DNA of 64,000 nucleotides from Ornatilinea apprima (GTDB lineage Bacteria; Chloroflexota; Anaerolineae; Anaerolineales; Anaerolineaceae), in contig NZ_LGCL01000002.1 in NCBI RefSeq assembly GCF_001306115.1, positions 62,001 to 126,000 of the forward strand. The letters run 5' to 3'. The translations under genes and the position numbers were made by a program. The notes below the pieces were generated by a model. It saw nothing but the letters and a program-made list of their open reading frames with translations. It ran no database searches and was not told where the DNA came from. How positions within the stretch are numbered: position 1 is the stretch's first letter; each line of letters opens with the position of its first letter. Of this stretch, positions 53,445-61,924 are shown piece by piece.

Positions 53445-54434
53445 TCACCGCATATCAACTCTGCGGTAATTAAAAATCACTTTCGTCCCATCGCGTTCAA
53501 TCGAAAATGGCAGCTCTTGTAATCCAGAGAGGACTTGCCGTACATTTTCCTGCTTATTAGCTGGACAGTACAATAATAAGAACCCGCCCCCTCCCGCGCC
53601 AGAGATCTTCCCGCCAATAGCGCCCGCTTTTCTGGCTGCTTCATAATAATCTTCGATTGGACCGTTAGTAATGTTTGAGGCTAATTTCTTTTTGATTTGC
53701 CAGCTCTCATGCAGCATTTCACCAATCGAATCCACATTCCCATTTTCAATTAGGTTAAATGCATCGTAAGCAAATTGCTTTAATTGCTGCAAATATGCAT
53801 GATTATCTGTTACCTTGTTATTTTGCTCCTGCAGAATGGAAGATGCGCTACGCGTTATGCCGGTGAAAAAAAGCATCAGGTTGTTGCTCAACAAACGATA
53901 ACCTTTTTCACCCAAGTTTAACCGCCGCGATGTGATCACCCCTTCTTTGGTAAATTCAATCAGCCTTAATCCCCCATACGAAACAATATACTGGTCTTGA
54001 ATACCAATGGGTTTCTTTAATATATCAATTTCAATTTCACAGGCTTCTTGGGCCAACCGGTCTGCGGTAACAATTTCTCCCAAGTAAGTATACATCGCCT
54101 GCAGAGCACCTACAGTCACTGTACTCGATGACCCCAACCCTGAACCAGCTGATGGAATATCTCCCATCGTGGTGATCTCAATCCCTTGCTTAATCCCTGT
54201 TTTTCTTAACGCTTCACGGATCAATTCATGTTGGACTTCCTCAATGGTATCGACCATCTCTGTTTTGGTGTATCCAACCCGAATCTTCTTATCAAAACGC
54301 TGTTTTATGGTAACAAAAATATACTTATCAATCGCAGCGCTAAGTACACACCCCCCATGCTGCGAAAAATAGGAATAAAAATCGGTGCCTCCGCCAAACA
54401 GACTCACTCGCAGTGGTGTTTGAACGATAATCAT
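53445..54434 (-). CDS. GHMP-family heptose-7-phosphate kinase (HddA-like)
   Basis: A 329-aa GHMP kinase. The N-terminus 'TPLRVSLFGGGTDFYSYF' and the ATP motif 'GDIPSAGSGLGSSSTVTVG' (two adjoining pieces) are characteristic of D-glycero-D-manno-heptose 7-phosphate kinases, and 'ISGAGGGGFLLLYC' is GHMP motif 3. It would make the 1,7-bisphosphate that the neighbouring GmhB-like phosphatase uses, on the way to GDP- or ADP-heptose. Related fucose or other sugar kinases are an alternative. AAGGAAA precedes the ATG. The isomerase (gmhA) and nucleotidyltransferase are not in the window. Confidence 0.85.
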   Translation of the reverse strand: MIIVQTPLRVSLFGGGTDFYSYFSQHGGCVLSAAIDKYIFVTIKQRFDKKIRVGYTKTEMVDTIEEVQHELIREALRKTGIKQGIEITTMGDIPSAGSGLGSSSTVTVGALQAMYTYLGEIVTADRLAQEACEIEIDILKKPIGIQDQYIVSYGGLRLIEFTKEGVITSRRLNLGEKGYRLLSNNLMLFFTGITRSASSILQEQNNKVTDNHAYLQQLKQFAYDAFNLIENGNVDSIGEMLHESWQIKKKLASNITNGPIEDYYEAARKAGAIGGKISGAGGGGFLLLYCPANKQENVRQVLSGLQELPFSIERDGTKVIFNYRRVDMR

Positions 54435-54468
54435 ACTATTTCCTTGTTGAAAGCCGTCATATATCTAA

Positions 54469-55983
54469 TCAATAAGCGCCAATGCTGCGAATGACTGCGG
54501 GAATGGTTTGCATTAACAACTGCAGATCCAGCCAGATAGCCCAATTACGAATGTAATACATATCCAGGCGAACGCGCTCTTCGTAACTGATATTCGATCT
54601 GCCGCTCACTTGCCAGAGCCCAGTCATCCCGGGCCGTACGGTGAGCAAGTTTAGATCCCATTTATCGTACTTTTGCATTTCTTGTTCAGTAATCATTCTT
54701 GGGCCGACCAGAGACATTTCACCCCGTAATACATTAAATAATTGGGGTAGCTCGTCAAGGCTGAATTTTCGCAAGTATTTGCCTACTCGTGTAATTCGCG
54801 GATCGTCTTTCAATTTGTGGTTGGTTGCCAATTCTTCTTGCAAGTCGGGCCGGCTGGCCAAGATTGCATCGCCATTGACGTGCATCGTCCGGAATTTGAA
54901 TGCGTCAAATTTGACACCATTCACGCCCACGACTCTGCGGCGGTGAATAATCGGCCCTTCCGAATCCAGGCGAATGATGATCGCGATGAGCAGGAGTAAT
55001 GGTGATATGGCAATAATTCCCGGTATGGTGATAAGGTAGTCTAAAGCCATTTTTAGCGCTTTATCCATCCCGGTCAGCCTCACTGGGTTAACGCCAACCA
55101 GTGGCACATAAGCAAATTGGTTGACTGTGAGGCCGGTAGTCACAATTTCATAAAGACCAGATGAAAGCCGCACATTGACTTTACTGTTAACACCATAACG
55201 CTTGAAGATCTCAACCATCTTATCTCTTGAGGAGATGGCGCTGGACGCAAGGATAAGCTCTTCAATTTCAAAAGTGTTTAATACTTCATCAATCTGATTC
55301 AAATCTCCCAGACACCGCAGATTTCTCCAGACGATGGTGCCGGGTTTGATTTTTTTATCAATAAATCCTTTAATGTCAAACCCCGAGGTCTTCCACTGCA
55401 GCAGCTGCTCGGCCAGCAGCAAGCCCTCATCATTCGCGCCTAGAATCACCGCCGGGCTCAGGAAATAGCCGTATCCCCGCAGGTAATATACCAGCCGGCG
55501 CAGAACAAACCGGCCAAAACCGATGAACAGAAATGAAAAAGCCCATGAAAGGAACAACCATGCGCGCGCCAGGTAAAGCTCCGTAGATACAAAGCTGGCA
55601 ATAATGACAACGAAAGCGCCAATGGTGCTCCCATTAAATAATCTCGAATACTCTTCGGTTCCACCTAGCAAATATGCGCGGTTGTACAGTCCTTTGATGG
55701 CAAATATGGCCAACCAGACCGGAATCAGGCATACCATAAAGATCCGGTAAAAGGTAAGCGATGGAACGACCCACAGGTTGAAGATCTGCAAATTCAGTTC
55801 AAAACGCACAAAATAAGCAGCTTGAAACGCCAGAACCAGCATGATGATGTCACTTGTAATGAGAAATATCGTGAAAGCCCGCCATTGTGTCCGGCGAGGC
55901 AATCGAAGAGCGCCACTGGTTATTCGTGGTTTTTCAATCGGCCGGGTCGCGATATTATCCGAACCTAGCAACGAGGAAGCCAT
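54469..55983 (-). CDS. Undecaprenyl-phosphate sugar phosphotransferase (WbaP/WcaJ-like)
   Basis: A 504-aa protein with an N-terminal block of four to five membrane segments (about 30-145), a CoA-binding-like Rossmann region ('PAVILGANDEGLLLAEQ'), a further membrane segment near 290, and a C-terminal bacterial sugar transferase domain ('FKFRTMHVNGD', 'KFSLDELPQLFNVLRGEMSLVGPR' in adjoining parts, 'VRPGMTGLWQVSGRS'). It starts the repeat unit by placing a sugar phosphate on undecaprenyl phosphate. The ATG at 55983 was preferred over a GTG six bases upstream. It follows the regulator gene by 19 bp. Confidence 0.95.
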   Translation of the reverse strand: MASSLLGSDNIATRPIEKPRITSGALRLPRRTQWRAFTIFLITSDIIMLVLAFQAAYFVRFELNLQIFNLWVVPSLTFYRIFMVCLIPVWLAIFAIKGLYNRAYLLGGTEEYSRLFNGSTIGAFVVIIASFVSTELYLARAWLFLSWAFSFLFIGFGRFVLRRLVYYLRGYGYFLSPAVILGANDEGLLLAEQLLQWKTSGFDIKGFIDKKIKPGTIVWRNLRCLGDLNQIDEVLNTFEIEELILASSAISSRDKMVEIFKRYGVNSKVNVRLSSGLYEIVTTGLTVNQFAYVPLVGVNPVRLTGMDKALKMALDYLITIPGIIAISPLLLLIAIIIRLDSEGPIIHRRRVVGVNGVKFDAFKFRTMHVNGDAILASRPDLQEELATNHKLKDDPRITRVGKYLRKFSLDELPQLFNVLRGEMSLVGPRMITEQEMQKYDKWDLNLLTVRPGMTGLWQVSGRSNISYEERVRLDMYYIRNWAIWLDLQLLMQTIPAVIRSIGAY

Positions 55984-56002
55984 GATCACCCCACTTTTTG
56001 TT

Positions 56003-56770
56003 TTATTCTTCTGTTAACAACTTGTACCCTAATCGGTCAAAATTCAGAATGAGATTAACATCCGGCGCAGCGTCCGTAAATTTTTTGCGTAGCAAATAAA
56101 CCAGGTACTTGGTTCTGCGGCGCACCTCAGCCGAATCTTCTCCCCACACGGCGTCTCCAATGGTTTCGTAGCTCACAATCGCTGGAGAATGTTTTGCAAG
56201 AACAGCGAGTATGGCGAATTCCTTTGGAGTCAATCGAATCGTGTTTCCACTCAAAACAACTTCTTGAGTCATCAAATCAATCACCAAATCTACTTGCGGA
56301 AATACCAGCCTGCTGATTTCTTTCGGCTTACCAGCACGTCGAAGCACCGCTTTTACCCGCTCTACAACTTCTGCGTTATAGAACGGCTTAGATATATAAT
56401 CGTCAGCGCCTTGTTTAAGCCCTCCCACAATATCGTCTTTTGCCCCTAGGGCCGAAATAATTATAACAGGAACTTTTGACATCTTTCGCATGTGATGGAT
56501 TGTTTCCCATCCATCCATCTCCGGCATCATTAGATCAAGCAAAACCAGATCAGGCTCATATTCCATGATCTTCTTAATGGCTTCTTTCCCATTCGAAGCG
56601 CCCAGTACGTTAAATCCAGCTATTCGTAGTAATTGTTTGAGCAGAAAAATGGTATCGACTTCATCTTCCACAACCAAGACCTTTCGACGATCAATCGCAT
56701 CCACCTGGTCTAGATCAATACCGGGGCCCATTGTGGTGTCTGTTACTCGTGCATGCGGATTAGTTTCCAT
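56003..56770 (-). CDS. OmpR/PhoB-family response regulator, first gene of the polysaccharide locus
   Basis: A 255-aa protein. The receiver (about 28-145) has 'VLVVEDEVDT', phospho-acceptor Asp in 'LVLLDLMMPEMDG', Thr/Ser in 'IIISALG' and Lys in 'DYISKPF'. The winged-helix domain has 'RLTPKEFAILAVLAKH' and 'RRRTKYLVYLLRKKF'. No kinase gene is near, so it is an orphan. The ATG at 56770 has GGAAGG; an earlier in-frame ATG at 56845 would place the terminator hairpin inside the gene. It may govern its own operon. Confidence 0.92.
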   Translation of the reverse strand: METNPHARVTDTTMGPGIDLDQVDAIDRRKVLVVEDEVDTIFLLKQLLRIAGFNVLGASNGKEAIKKIMEYEPDLVLLDLMMPEMDGWETIHHMRKMSKVPVIIISALGAKDDIVGGLKQGADDYISKPFYNAEVVERVKAVLRRAGKPKEISRLVFPQVDLVIDLMTQEVVLSGNTIRLTPKEFAILAVLAKHSPAIVSYETIGDAVWGEDSAEVRRRTKYLVYLLRKKFTDAAPDVNLILNFDRLGYKLLTEE

Positions 56771-56792
56771 TTTTCCTTCCCCATTTTTGAAA

Positions 56793-56820
56793 AAAAGCAA
56801 AAAAACGGCCTTTCGGCCGG
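56793..56820 (-). terminator. Intrinsic terminator/attenuator in the leader of the polysaccharide operon
   Basis: On the minus strand CGGCC-GAAA-GGCCG is followed at once by seven T, then GC and seven more T. It ends about 23 bp before the regulator ATG and about 150 nt after the predicted start site, so it would stop most transcripts unless read-through is allowed. Confidence 0.85.
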
Positions 56821-56979
56821 TTTCGCTATTCAGCTCCCTGGACATTCCGCCCTATTTCCTAGAGCAAGCGACCAAATGAGAATACCCAGATCAATGCTTC
56901 CTTACGTAAAGCTTATTAAATTGTCTAAATAATTCTCTACAACTGTTTGCCCCCAAGAAAACAATAGTATTTATTTAGT

Positions 56980-57008
56980 ATTCTATGGCTAATAAATCGG
57001 TTTGTCAA
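56980..57008 (-). promoter_or_regulatory. Promoter of the polysaccharide operon (TTGACA, 17 bp, TAGAAT)
   Basis: Minus strand: perfect -35 TTGACA at 57008-57003, a 17-bp spacer, and -10 TAGAAT at 56985-56980 (5/6). Transcription would start near 56973, leaving a leader of about 200 nt before the ATG at 56770 that contains the terminator hairpin. The only near-consensus promoter in this AT-rich gap. Confidence 0.75.
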
Positions 57009-57191
57009 CACCTATCTAGCTTTGAATTCCTGTATTTAGACTTATTTTATCCTAATTGCTTTGTGAATACAATATGGAAACTCCTCGTTCATATAGCACT
57101 AGAAATAATTCCTCTATTTCAACTATAACACAAATATACAACAATCAAAGTATAATTTTTAGATCAAAAATACGTGGAGGAAACTGGTTTC
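57009..57191. other. AT-rich divergent intergenic region
   Basis: Together with the leader and promoter below, this fills the 421-bp gap between the regulator and the patatin gene. A TATAAT at 57151-57156 on the plus strand, 41 bp before the patatin-like start, is a possible -10, but no -35 fits. Nothing else recognisable. Confidence 0.5.
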
Positions 57192-58118
57192 ATGTCTGAT
57201 ATCGTAATTGCGCTTGGTGGAGGCGGAATCAAGGGAATCTCTCACATCGGTGTTCTTTCCCGTCTGGAAAAGGCCGGGTTCCGCATCCGAGCAATCGCAG
57301 GCACCAGCGCGGGAAGCATCGTAGGCGCGCTTTACGCAGCCGGCCTCTTGCCCGATCAAATCGCCAATCTAATCTGCGGGGTTGATCAAACTAAGCTCTT
57401 TGGCCGCAAACCTAATGATGGCCCATCTTTATTAGGCGTAACCGGGTTGACTGATGCTTTAAGTGAAATTTTGGGAACCAAAACCTTCGAAGAGTTATCC
57501 ATCCCCTTTGCTTGTACCGCTGTCGATTTGCACACCTCGCAAGAGATTATCCTCAACTCCGGGTCTGTCCTAGACTCTATCTTGGCATCCAGTGCCTTTC
57601 CGGGAATATTTCCACCCCGCAGCGTGGGGAAAGCCTTGCTGGTAGACGGCGCGGTTTTAGACCCTGTTCCGGTTGCATTGGCTCGTTGGTTGCATCCTGG
57701 TCTGCCCGTCGTTGCCGTATGCCTATCGCCCCAACCCGAAAAATGGGCGCATCTCACCCCACCTTCAATACCCGCTAACTCGCCAATTCCCAAACCAATT
57801 TTCGAGCAGATATCAAAATTGAGAATCGCGCAATCGTTTCAAATATTCTCCCAGTCCATGGATATCATTTCGAGACAAATGGCTGAGCTTCGCATGCAGT
57901 CTGAAAACCCGGATGTCATCATCCGGCCGGACGTAGAAAAATATGGCCTTCTGGATTATGTGAACCCTGAGGAGCTGATCCTGGAAGGAGACTTAGCCGC
58001 GTGCAAGATAATCCCCGCCCTTCAGAAATCTACGCGATTTGTTGCAAAAATTGCTCGCACTCTGGCAGGCGAAGCCCGTTTGCCAGGCAAAAAGTTGGAA
58101 ATTCCAAAGAGAGAATAA
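57192..58118 (+). CDS. Patatin-like phospholipase (RssA type)
   Basis: A 308-aa protein. 'ALGGGGIKGISHIGVLSRLE' gives the oxyanion loop, 'GTSAGSIVGAL' the nucleophile Ser (G-x-S-x-G), and 'LVDGAVLDPVPV' the catalytic Asp of the Ser-Asp dyad. It should hydrolyse acyl chains from lipids at the membrane. The ATG at 57192 has GGAGG 11 bp upstream; a GTG at 57174 is the alternative. It begins a three-gene unit with a small membrane protein 4 bp downstream and an esterase. Confidence 0.92.
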   Translation: MSDIVIALGGGGIKGISHIGVLSRLEKAGFRIRAIAGTSAGSIVGALYAAGLLPDQIANLICGVDQTKLFGRKPNDGPSLLGVTGLTDALSEILGTKTFEELSIPFACTAVDLHTSQEIILNSGSVLDSILASSAFPGIFPPRSVGKALLVDGAVLDPVPVALARWLHPGLPVVAVCLSPQPEKWAHLTPPSIPANSPIPKPIFEQISKLRIAQSFQIFSQSMDIISRQMAELRMQSENPDVIIRPDVEKYGLLDYVNPEELILEGDLAACKIIPALQKSTRFVAKIARTLAGEARLPGKKLEIPKRE

Positions 58119-58122
58119 ACCC

Positions 58123-58347
58123 ATGCCGAAAGATTTGAATGAGTATCGTAAAGAGACGGATCGCAGGCTGATTATCGGCGGTTTGGCAATTTTGTTTATT
58201 GTTGGCGGTGGGCTGATTTACGTATTGTATGGCTCCGGCGCAGCTCTATCGGGGTTGCTTTGCGCCGCGTTTGGATTGTTTCCCATATTGGCCATTGTTT
58301 TGCTGTTCTGGCTTTTAGACAAATTCTTAAAGAACAATCAAAAATGA
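58123..58347 (+). CDS. Small two-segment membrane protein
   Basis: A 74-aa protein: a charged N-terminus ('PKDLNEYRKETDRR'), two membrane segments (about 22-41 and 45-66) and a basic tail ('DKFLKNNQK'). No family recognised. It sits 4 bp after the patatin gene and its stop overlaps the esterase ATG (ATGA at 58344-58347), so it is very likely a real, co-translated gene. A GAGAG stretch upstream serves as ribosome site. Confidence 0.75.
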   Translation: MPKDLNEYRKETDRRLIIGGLAILFIVGGGLIYVLYGSGAALSGLLCAAFGLFPILAIVLLFWLLDKFLKNNQK

Positions 58348-58994
58348 CACAGCCATACACTTTATTAGAAAATGGTTGGATTTACCGAATACGCGAACCC
58401 GAAACAGGGGTGTCTCACGAAGTAATTATCCTGGTGCACGGCTGGACCGGTGATGAAAACTCCATGGAGGCTTTTCAGCATTTATTTCCAAAAAATGCCT
58501 GGCTGATTGCGCCACGGGGAATAGTTACAGCGTCGCCCGGTGGTTATGGGTGGACGCAGACCGATCTGCAGAGTTTATCTCCTTTTGAGCAGTTCAGCCG
58601 CCCGGCATCTGAGTTCCGCCATCATATCACCGCATTACTTCAATTTTTGAAGACATCCACAAAAAACGTCAACCTGGCTGGCTTCAGCCAGGGAGCTGCA
58701 TTAATCTACACGCTCCTTCACCTCTTCCCAGATTGGGCCAAAAAAGCAGCCTGCATGTCTGGCTTTTTACCTCCAAACGCAGGCAGTGGTTCAGGCGCTC
58801 TTTCTAAATTCAAAGGGCAGGTCCTGATCACCCACGGAACAGAAGACAAGATGATCCCCGTCCAGGAAGCCTGGCGGGCAGCGGACGCGCTCAAACAAGC
58901 TGGCGTTCCGGTGTTAACCATCATCGAACCATCCGGCCATAAACTTGGGCCGGATGGCGCGAAAGGGGTAAAGCTGTTCTTTAATTCAAACTGA
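58344..58994 (+). CDS. Alpha/beta-hydrolase, phospholipase/carboxylesterase family
   Basis: A 216-aa protein with 'IILVHGWTGDENSME' (oxyanion region), the nucleophile elbow 'LAGFSQGAAL' (G-x-S-x-G), the acid in 'HGTEDKMIPV' and the catalytic His in 'PSGHKLGPDG'. It belongs to the small serine esterases (YpfH/Est type) acting on acyl esters. With the patatin it suggests a lipid-turnover operon. The start overlaps the preceding stop. It ends 11 bp from the convergent SH3-domain gene. Confidence 0.9.
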   Translation: MTQPYTLLENGWIYRIREPETGVSHEVIILVHGWTGDENSMEAFQHLFPKNAWLIAPRGIVTASPGGYGWTQTDLQSLSPFEQFSRPASEFRHHITALLQFLKTSTKNVNLAGFSQGAALIYTLLHLFPDWAKKAACMSGFLPPNAGSGSGALSKFKGQVLITHGTEDKMIPVQEAWRAADALKQAGVPVLTIIEPSGHKLGPDGAKGVKLFFNSN

Positions 58995-59005
58995 GTCAGT
59001 GCAAA

Positions 59006-59635
59006 TCAGCCGCGTTGGGCGAAGGTGAAAATTCCGATCAGGATACCCGCACCAGCCAGGCCAATAATTAAAAGACCAACTGGCATCCTCGAAGAAAGCG
59101 CGATTCCCTGAATATTTTCATTAAATGTAGGAATGGCCAGCGGAGGTGGAGGTGTATAACTGGGCAGCCGAGTTGGCACATTGGTAATCACAAATTGGGC
59201 CGCCAAGGTTGGGTCAATGGTTGGCGTCACCAGAGGGGTTGGCGTTGGCGGGGGTTCTACAATCGCCAGGTTTCCAGGCGATAAATCAACTAAGGGCGAG
59301 TAGATCCAGGCAATACCACCCTGAACGCCTGGGTATTCAATCATGATCCATTCGCCGGCTACCGATTTCCCTTTGGCAGGCACCTTCTGCCCGGCCAATA
59401 ACACGCCCACTTTGTCATAAAAAGTGCCTGGCCCATTGCGCACATTGACCTGTCCCTGGTCAACATCCATTTTCACGGTGGCAATAACCCCGGTTGGCGT
59501 TCCGGTTACTGTGGCGATGTCAACTGTGGGCATCTGATTGAGCGTGCCGGCCTGTACGTCAAAAAGACCGCTGATAGAGAAAATGACCAGCACCAATAAT
59601 ATGCTTACCGAAAGCATAATCGTTCGAAATTTCAT
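59006..59635 (-). CDS. Extracytoplasmic SH3-domain protein with C-terminal membrane anchor
   Basis: A 209-aa protein starting at the ATG at 59635 (GGAG upstream; a GTG two codons earlier is possible). A signal sequence or anchor (5-30) is followed by a bacterial SH3 domain (about 57-120: 'VNVRNGPGTFYDKVGVLLAGQ', given as the start of the domain, and 'EWIMIEYP'), a Pro/Thr-rich linker with 'PPPTPTP', and a C-terminal membrane segment (about 183-203). Bacterial SH3 domains bind cell-wall or surface glycans. Divergent from the zinc-ribbon gene across 48 bp. Confidence 0.85.
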   Translation of the reverse strand: MKFRTIMLSVSILLVLVIFSISGLFDVQAGTLNQMPTVDIATVTGTPTGVIATVKMDVDQGQVNVRNGPGTFYDKVGVLLAGQKVPAKGKSVAGEWIMIEYPGVQGGIAWIYSPLVDLSPGNLAIVEPPPTPTPLVTPTIDPTLAAQFVITNVPTRLPSYTPPPPLAIPTFNENIQGIALSSRMPVGLLIIGLAGAGILIGIFTFAQRG

Positions 59636-59667
59636 CCTCACTCCATCCTGCGAATTTTAAGCTTATT

Positions 59668-59677
59668 GATTATAATC
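59668..59677. promoter_or_regulatory. Symmetric -10 element serving both directions
   Basis: GATTATAATC is a perfect palindrome that contains TATAAT on the plus strand (59671-59676) and on the minus strand (59674-59669). It lies between two divergent genes. On the plus strand it ends 7 bp before the ATG at 59684, implying a leaderless mRNA; on the minus strand it leaves about 33 bp to the SH3-gene ATG. Confidence 0.5.
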
Positions 59678-59683
59678 GAATTC

Positions 59684-60277
59684 ATGGAGCAAAAAATCTT
59701 TCACGGGACAGCGAAACCCCATGATTTTGCGCGTGCTTTACATGGGAAATTTAATCGCGGAAATTTGCAAGTTCAACAGTTTGGCAGCGGTGACCATATC
59801 ACAGTACAGATTGCTACCCACCGGTATGCCCGCGCCGGAGGGCAAACAGCGTTAACCATTTCCATGCAGCAGGTCGAAGACGGTGTATCCATCCAGATCG
59901 GCCAGCAGAGCTGGTTGGGGGTCGCAGCAAGCCTGGGGATCACCGCCCTGGCAGCCTTTCACAACCCAATCTCACTTCTTCAGCGCCTGGATCATATTGC
60001 CCAAGACCTTGAATATGTTCAGCTCACCGATGAAGTTTGGCGAGTGATTCAGGAGACATCGAAAAGAATGGGGTTGACGTATCAGCTTTCAAACACGCTG
60101 CGCAAACTGGTTTGCCCATATTGCAGCGTCGCCAACCCAGTAGGCGAGCCGAATTGCATCGCGTGCGGCGCTCCGCTTGGGCTTCAACAACCCACCACCT
60201 GCTCCCGTTGTGGTTTCGCCGTCCGCGCTGGAGCCAGTTACTGTCCCAATTGTGGAAACCGTATCACCGCCGGCTAG
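59684..60277 (+). CDS. Double zinc-ribbon protein of unknown function
   Basis: A 197-aa protein. Residues 1-125 form an uncharacterised alpha/beta domain with a hydrophobic stretch ('[14 protein letters not shown]'). The end has two zinc ribbons: '[18 protein letters not shown]' and '[18 protein letters not shown]', both C-x2-C...C-x2-C. I do not recognise the N-terminal domain. No Shine-Dalgarno precedes the ATG at 59684, but a -10 box ends 7 bp before it. Its stop overlaps the convergent zwf stop by 4 bp. Confidence 0.8.
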   Translation: MEQKIFHGTAKPHDFARALHGKFNRGNLQVQQFGSGDHITVQIATHRYARAGGQTALTISMQQVEDGVSIQIGQQSWLGVAASLGITALAAFHNPISLLQRLDHIAQDLEYVQLTDEVWRVIQETSKRMGLTYQLSNTLRKLVCPYCSVANPVGEPNCIACGAPLGLQQPTTCSRCGFAVRAGASYCPNCGNRITAG

Positions 60278-61788
60278 TCCTCGTCAACTGAATCAGATTC
60301 ATATATCGGATTTCGCCAGGCCCTCGCATCTTTTTGGATGAATTCATCCGCTCCAGGAGGCCCCCATGTGCCGGCTTCGTAGACCGGTAAATTGGAGATG
60401 GGGTGAGTATTCCATCCTTCCAAAATACAATTAGTGTAAGCCCACTGCGCCACCGCTTCATCATGGCGGGTGAATAAGGTGGCATCGCCCAGCAGCACAT
60501 CCAGCAACAGCCGCTCATATGCTTCAGGTGGTTCTCTTCCAAACGCGGTTTTATATCGAAACTCCATTTTTACAGGAGAGATCTGGTTAACCGGCCCGGG
60601 AACTTTCGCGCCAAAGGTCAAAGTAATGCCTTCGTCAGGCTGCAAATTGAGAATCAGCATGTTGGGCGCATCACCGGCCAGATTTTGCCAGTTGAATAGC
60701 GAGAGCGGCACCTGTTTGAATTGAATGACAATTTCAGTAAACCGCGAGGGAAGACGCTTACCCGAACGCAAATAAAATGGCACGCCCGACCAGCGCCAAT
60801 TGTCAATAAACAAACGAGAAATCAGGAAAGTCTCTGTTGTAGACTTGGGATCAACGCGCTCTTCCTCTTTGTATCCCGGCACGCGCTTGCCGTCCAGAAT
60901 TCCAGACACATATTGCGCCCGGTATGTATTTTTCAATACATCAAGGTCGCACATTGGCCGCAGCGCTCGCAACACTTTTACTTTCTCGTCTCGCACAGCA
61001 TCGGCATTAAAAGCCACCGGTGCTTCCATGGCGGTCAAAGAAAGCAACTGCAACAAATGGTTTTGATACATATCCCGAATCACCCCGGATGAATCATAGT
61101 AGCCCGCCCGGCTGCCCACGCCAACCGTTTCCGCCACGGTGATTTGAACGTGATCCACGTTTCTGCGATTCCACAGCGGTTCAAATATTCCGTTAGCGAA
61201 TCGGAACACCAAAATATTTTGGACCGTCTCCTTCCCTAAATAATGGTCGATTCGATAAACCTGGTTTTCCTCAAAAACATTCCGAATCTCATTCTCCAAA
61301 TATCTGGCGGATTCGAGATCTCTGCCATAGGGCTTTTCCACAACTATTCGCGTCCAACCGCCAAACCGTTGATTGAGACCAATTTCACCAATCTGCCGGA
61401 TGATTTCAACATAGGATTCTGGTGGGGTTGCCAGATAGTAGAGAACATTCTGGATACCTTCAGTTTCGAGCAGACGTTTCAGAGAAAGATAACCTTCACG
61501 GTCATCAAATGAGGCTTTTATATAATGAGAATGTGAGAGCAGCCGTGATACCGCTTCACCGTTAACAGGTTTTGATCGACTGAATTCATCAATCCCTTCG
61601 CGCATCTTTTCAACAAGAAATTCATCGCTCCAATCTCGCCGCGCAAAACCCACTAGATGCAGCTCTCCATCCAAACGGTTTGAGAGATCCAATTCATATA
61701 AAGCCGGCAGTAATTTTCGCCGGGTTAAATCCCCGGTAACACCAAAGATAACGAATGCTGTCCTAACAGCTTGCGCACTGTTGTTCAT
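60274..61788 (-). CDS. zwf: Glucose-6-phosphate 1-dehydrogenase
   Basis: A 504-aa enzyme, normal for Zwf. '[20 protein letters not shown]' is the NADP-binding start, '[15 protein letters not shown]' the signature with the catalytic His region, and '[10 protein letters not shown]' and '[13 protein letters not shown]' further conserved blocks. It makes 6-phosphogluconolactone, the substrate of the pgl product at 21.1 kb. The ATG at 61788 was chosen (GGATGG 8 bp upstream); ATGs at 61800 and 61806 are alternatives. A longer reading to 62010 enters the divergent peptidase gene and is not real. Confidence 0.96.
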   Translation of the reverse strand: MNNSAQAVRTAFVIFGVTGDLTRRKLLPALYELDLSNRLDGELHLVGFARRDWSDEFLVEKMREGIDEFSRSKPVNGEAVSRLLSHSHYIKASFDDREGYLSLKRLLETEGIQNVLYYLATPPESYVEIIRQIGEIGLNQRFGGWTRIVVEKPYGRDLESARYLENEIRNVFEENQVYRIDHYLGKETVQNILVFRFANGIFEPLWNRRNVDHVQITVAETVGVGSRAGYYDSSGVIRDMYQNHLLQLLSLTAMEAPVAFNADAVRDEKVKVLRALRPMCDLDVLKNTYRAQYVSGILDGKRVPGYKEEERVDPKSTTETFLISRLFIDNWRWSGVPFYLRSGKRLPSRFTEIVIQFKQVPLSLFNWQNLAGDAPNMLILNLQPDEGITLTFGAKVPGPVNQISPVKMEFRYKTAFGREPPEAYERLLLDVLLGDATLFTRHDEAVAQWAYTNCILEGWNTHPISNLPVYEAGTWGPPGADEFIQKDARAWRNPIYESDSVDED

Positions 61789-61839
61789 TAATTTGTCCAT
61801 CCTCATCCAATGGAAGATCGGTATAACGAATATTGGATA

Positions 61840-61867
61840 ATTATAGCATCCACAATTTATCCGTAAA
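61840..61867 (-). promoter_or_regulatory. Candidate zwf promoter
   Basis: Minus strand: TATAAT at 61845-61840 and TTTACG (4/6 to TTGACA) at 61867-61862, spacing 16 bp. Leader length about 25-45 nt depending on the start codon. A TATGAT on the plus strand at about 61872 could serve the divergent peptidase gene. Confidence 0.45.
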
Positions 61868-61924
61868 TGGCGTATGATAAGGATTGAACAATTCAATTTA
61901 TTCAACGGTAAAAAGGCACCTGAA

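Noticed and set aside
56771..56845. Longer response-regulator start at 56845
   Set aside because: It lacks a ribosome site and would translate through the terminator hairpin and poly-T; the ATG at 56770 has GGAAGG.
56771..56973. Cyclic di-GMP (GEMM) riboswitch in the polysaccharide leader
   Set aside because: The conserved GEMM core motifs are not present; only a generic terminator and possible alternative stem are visible.
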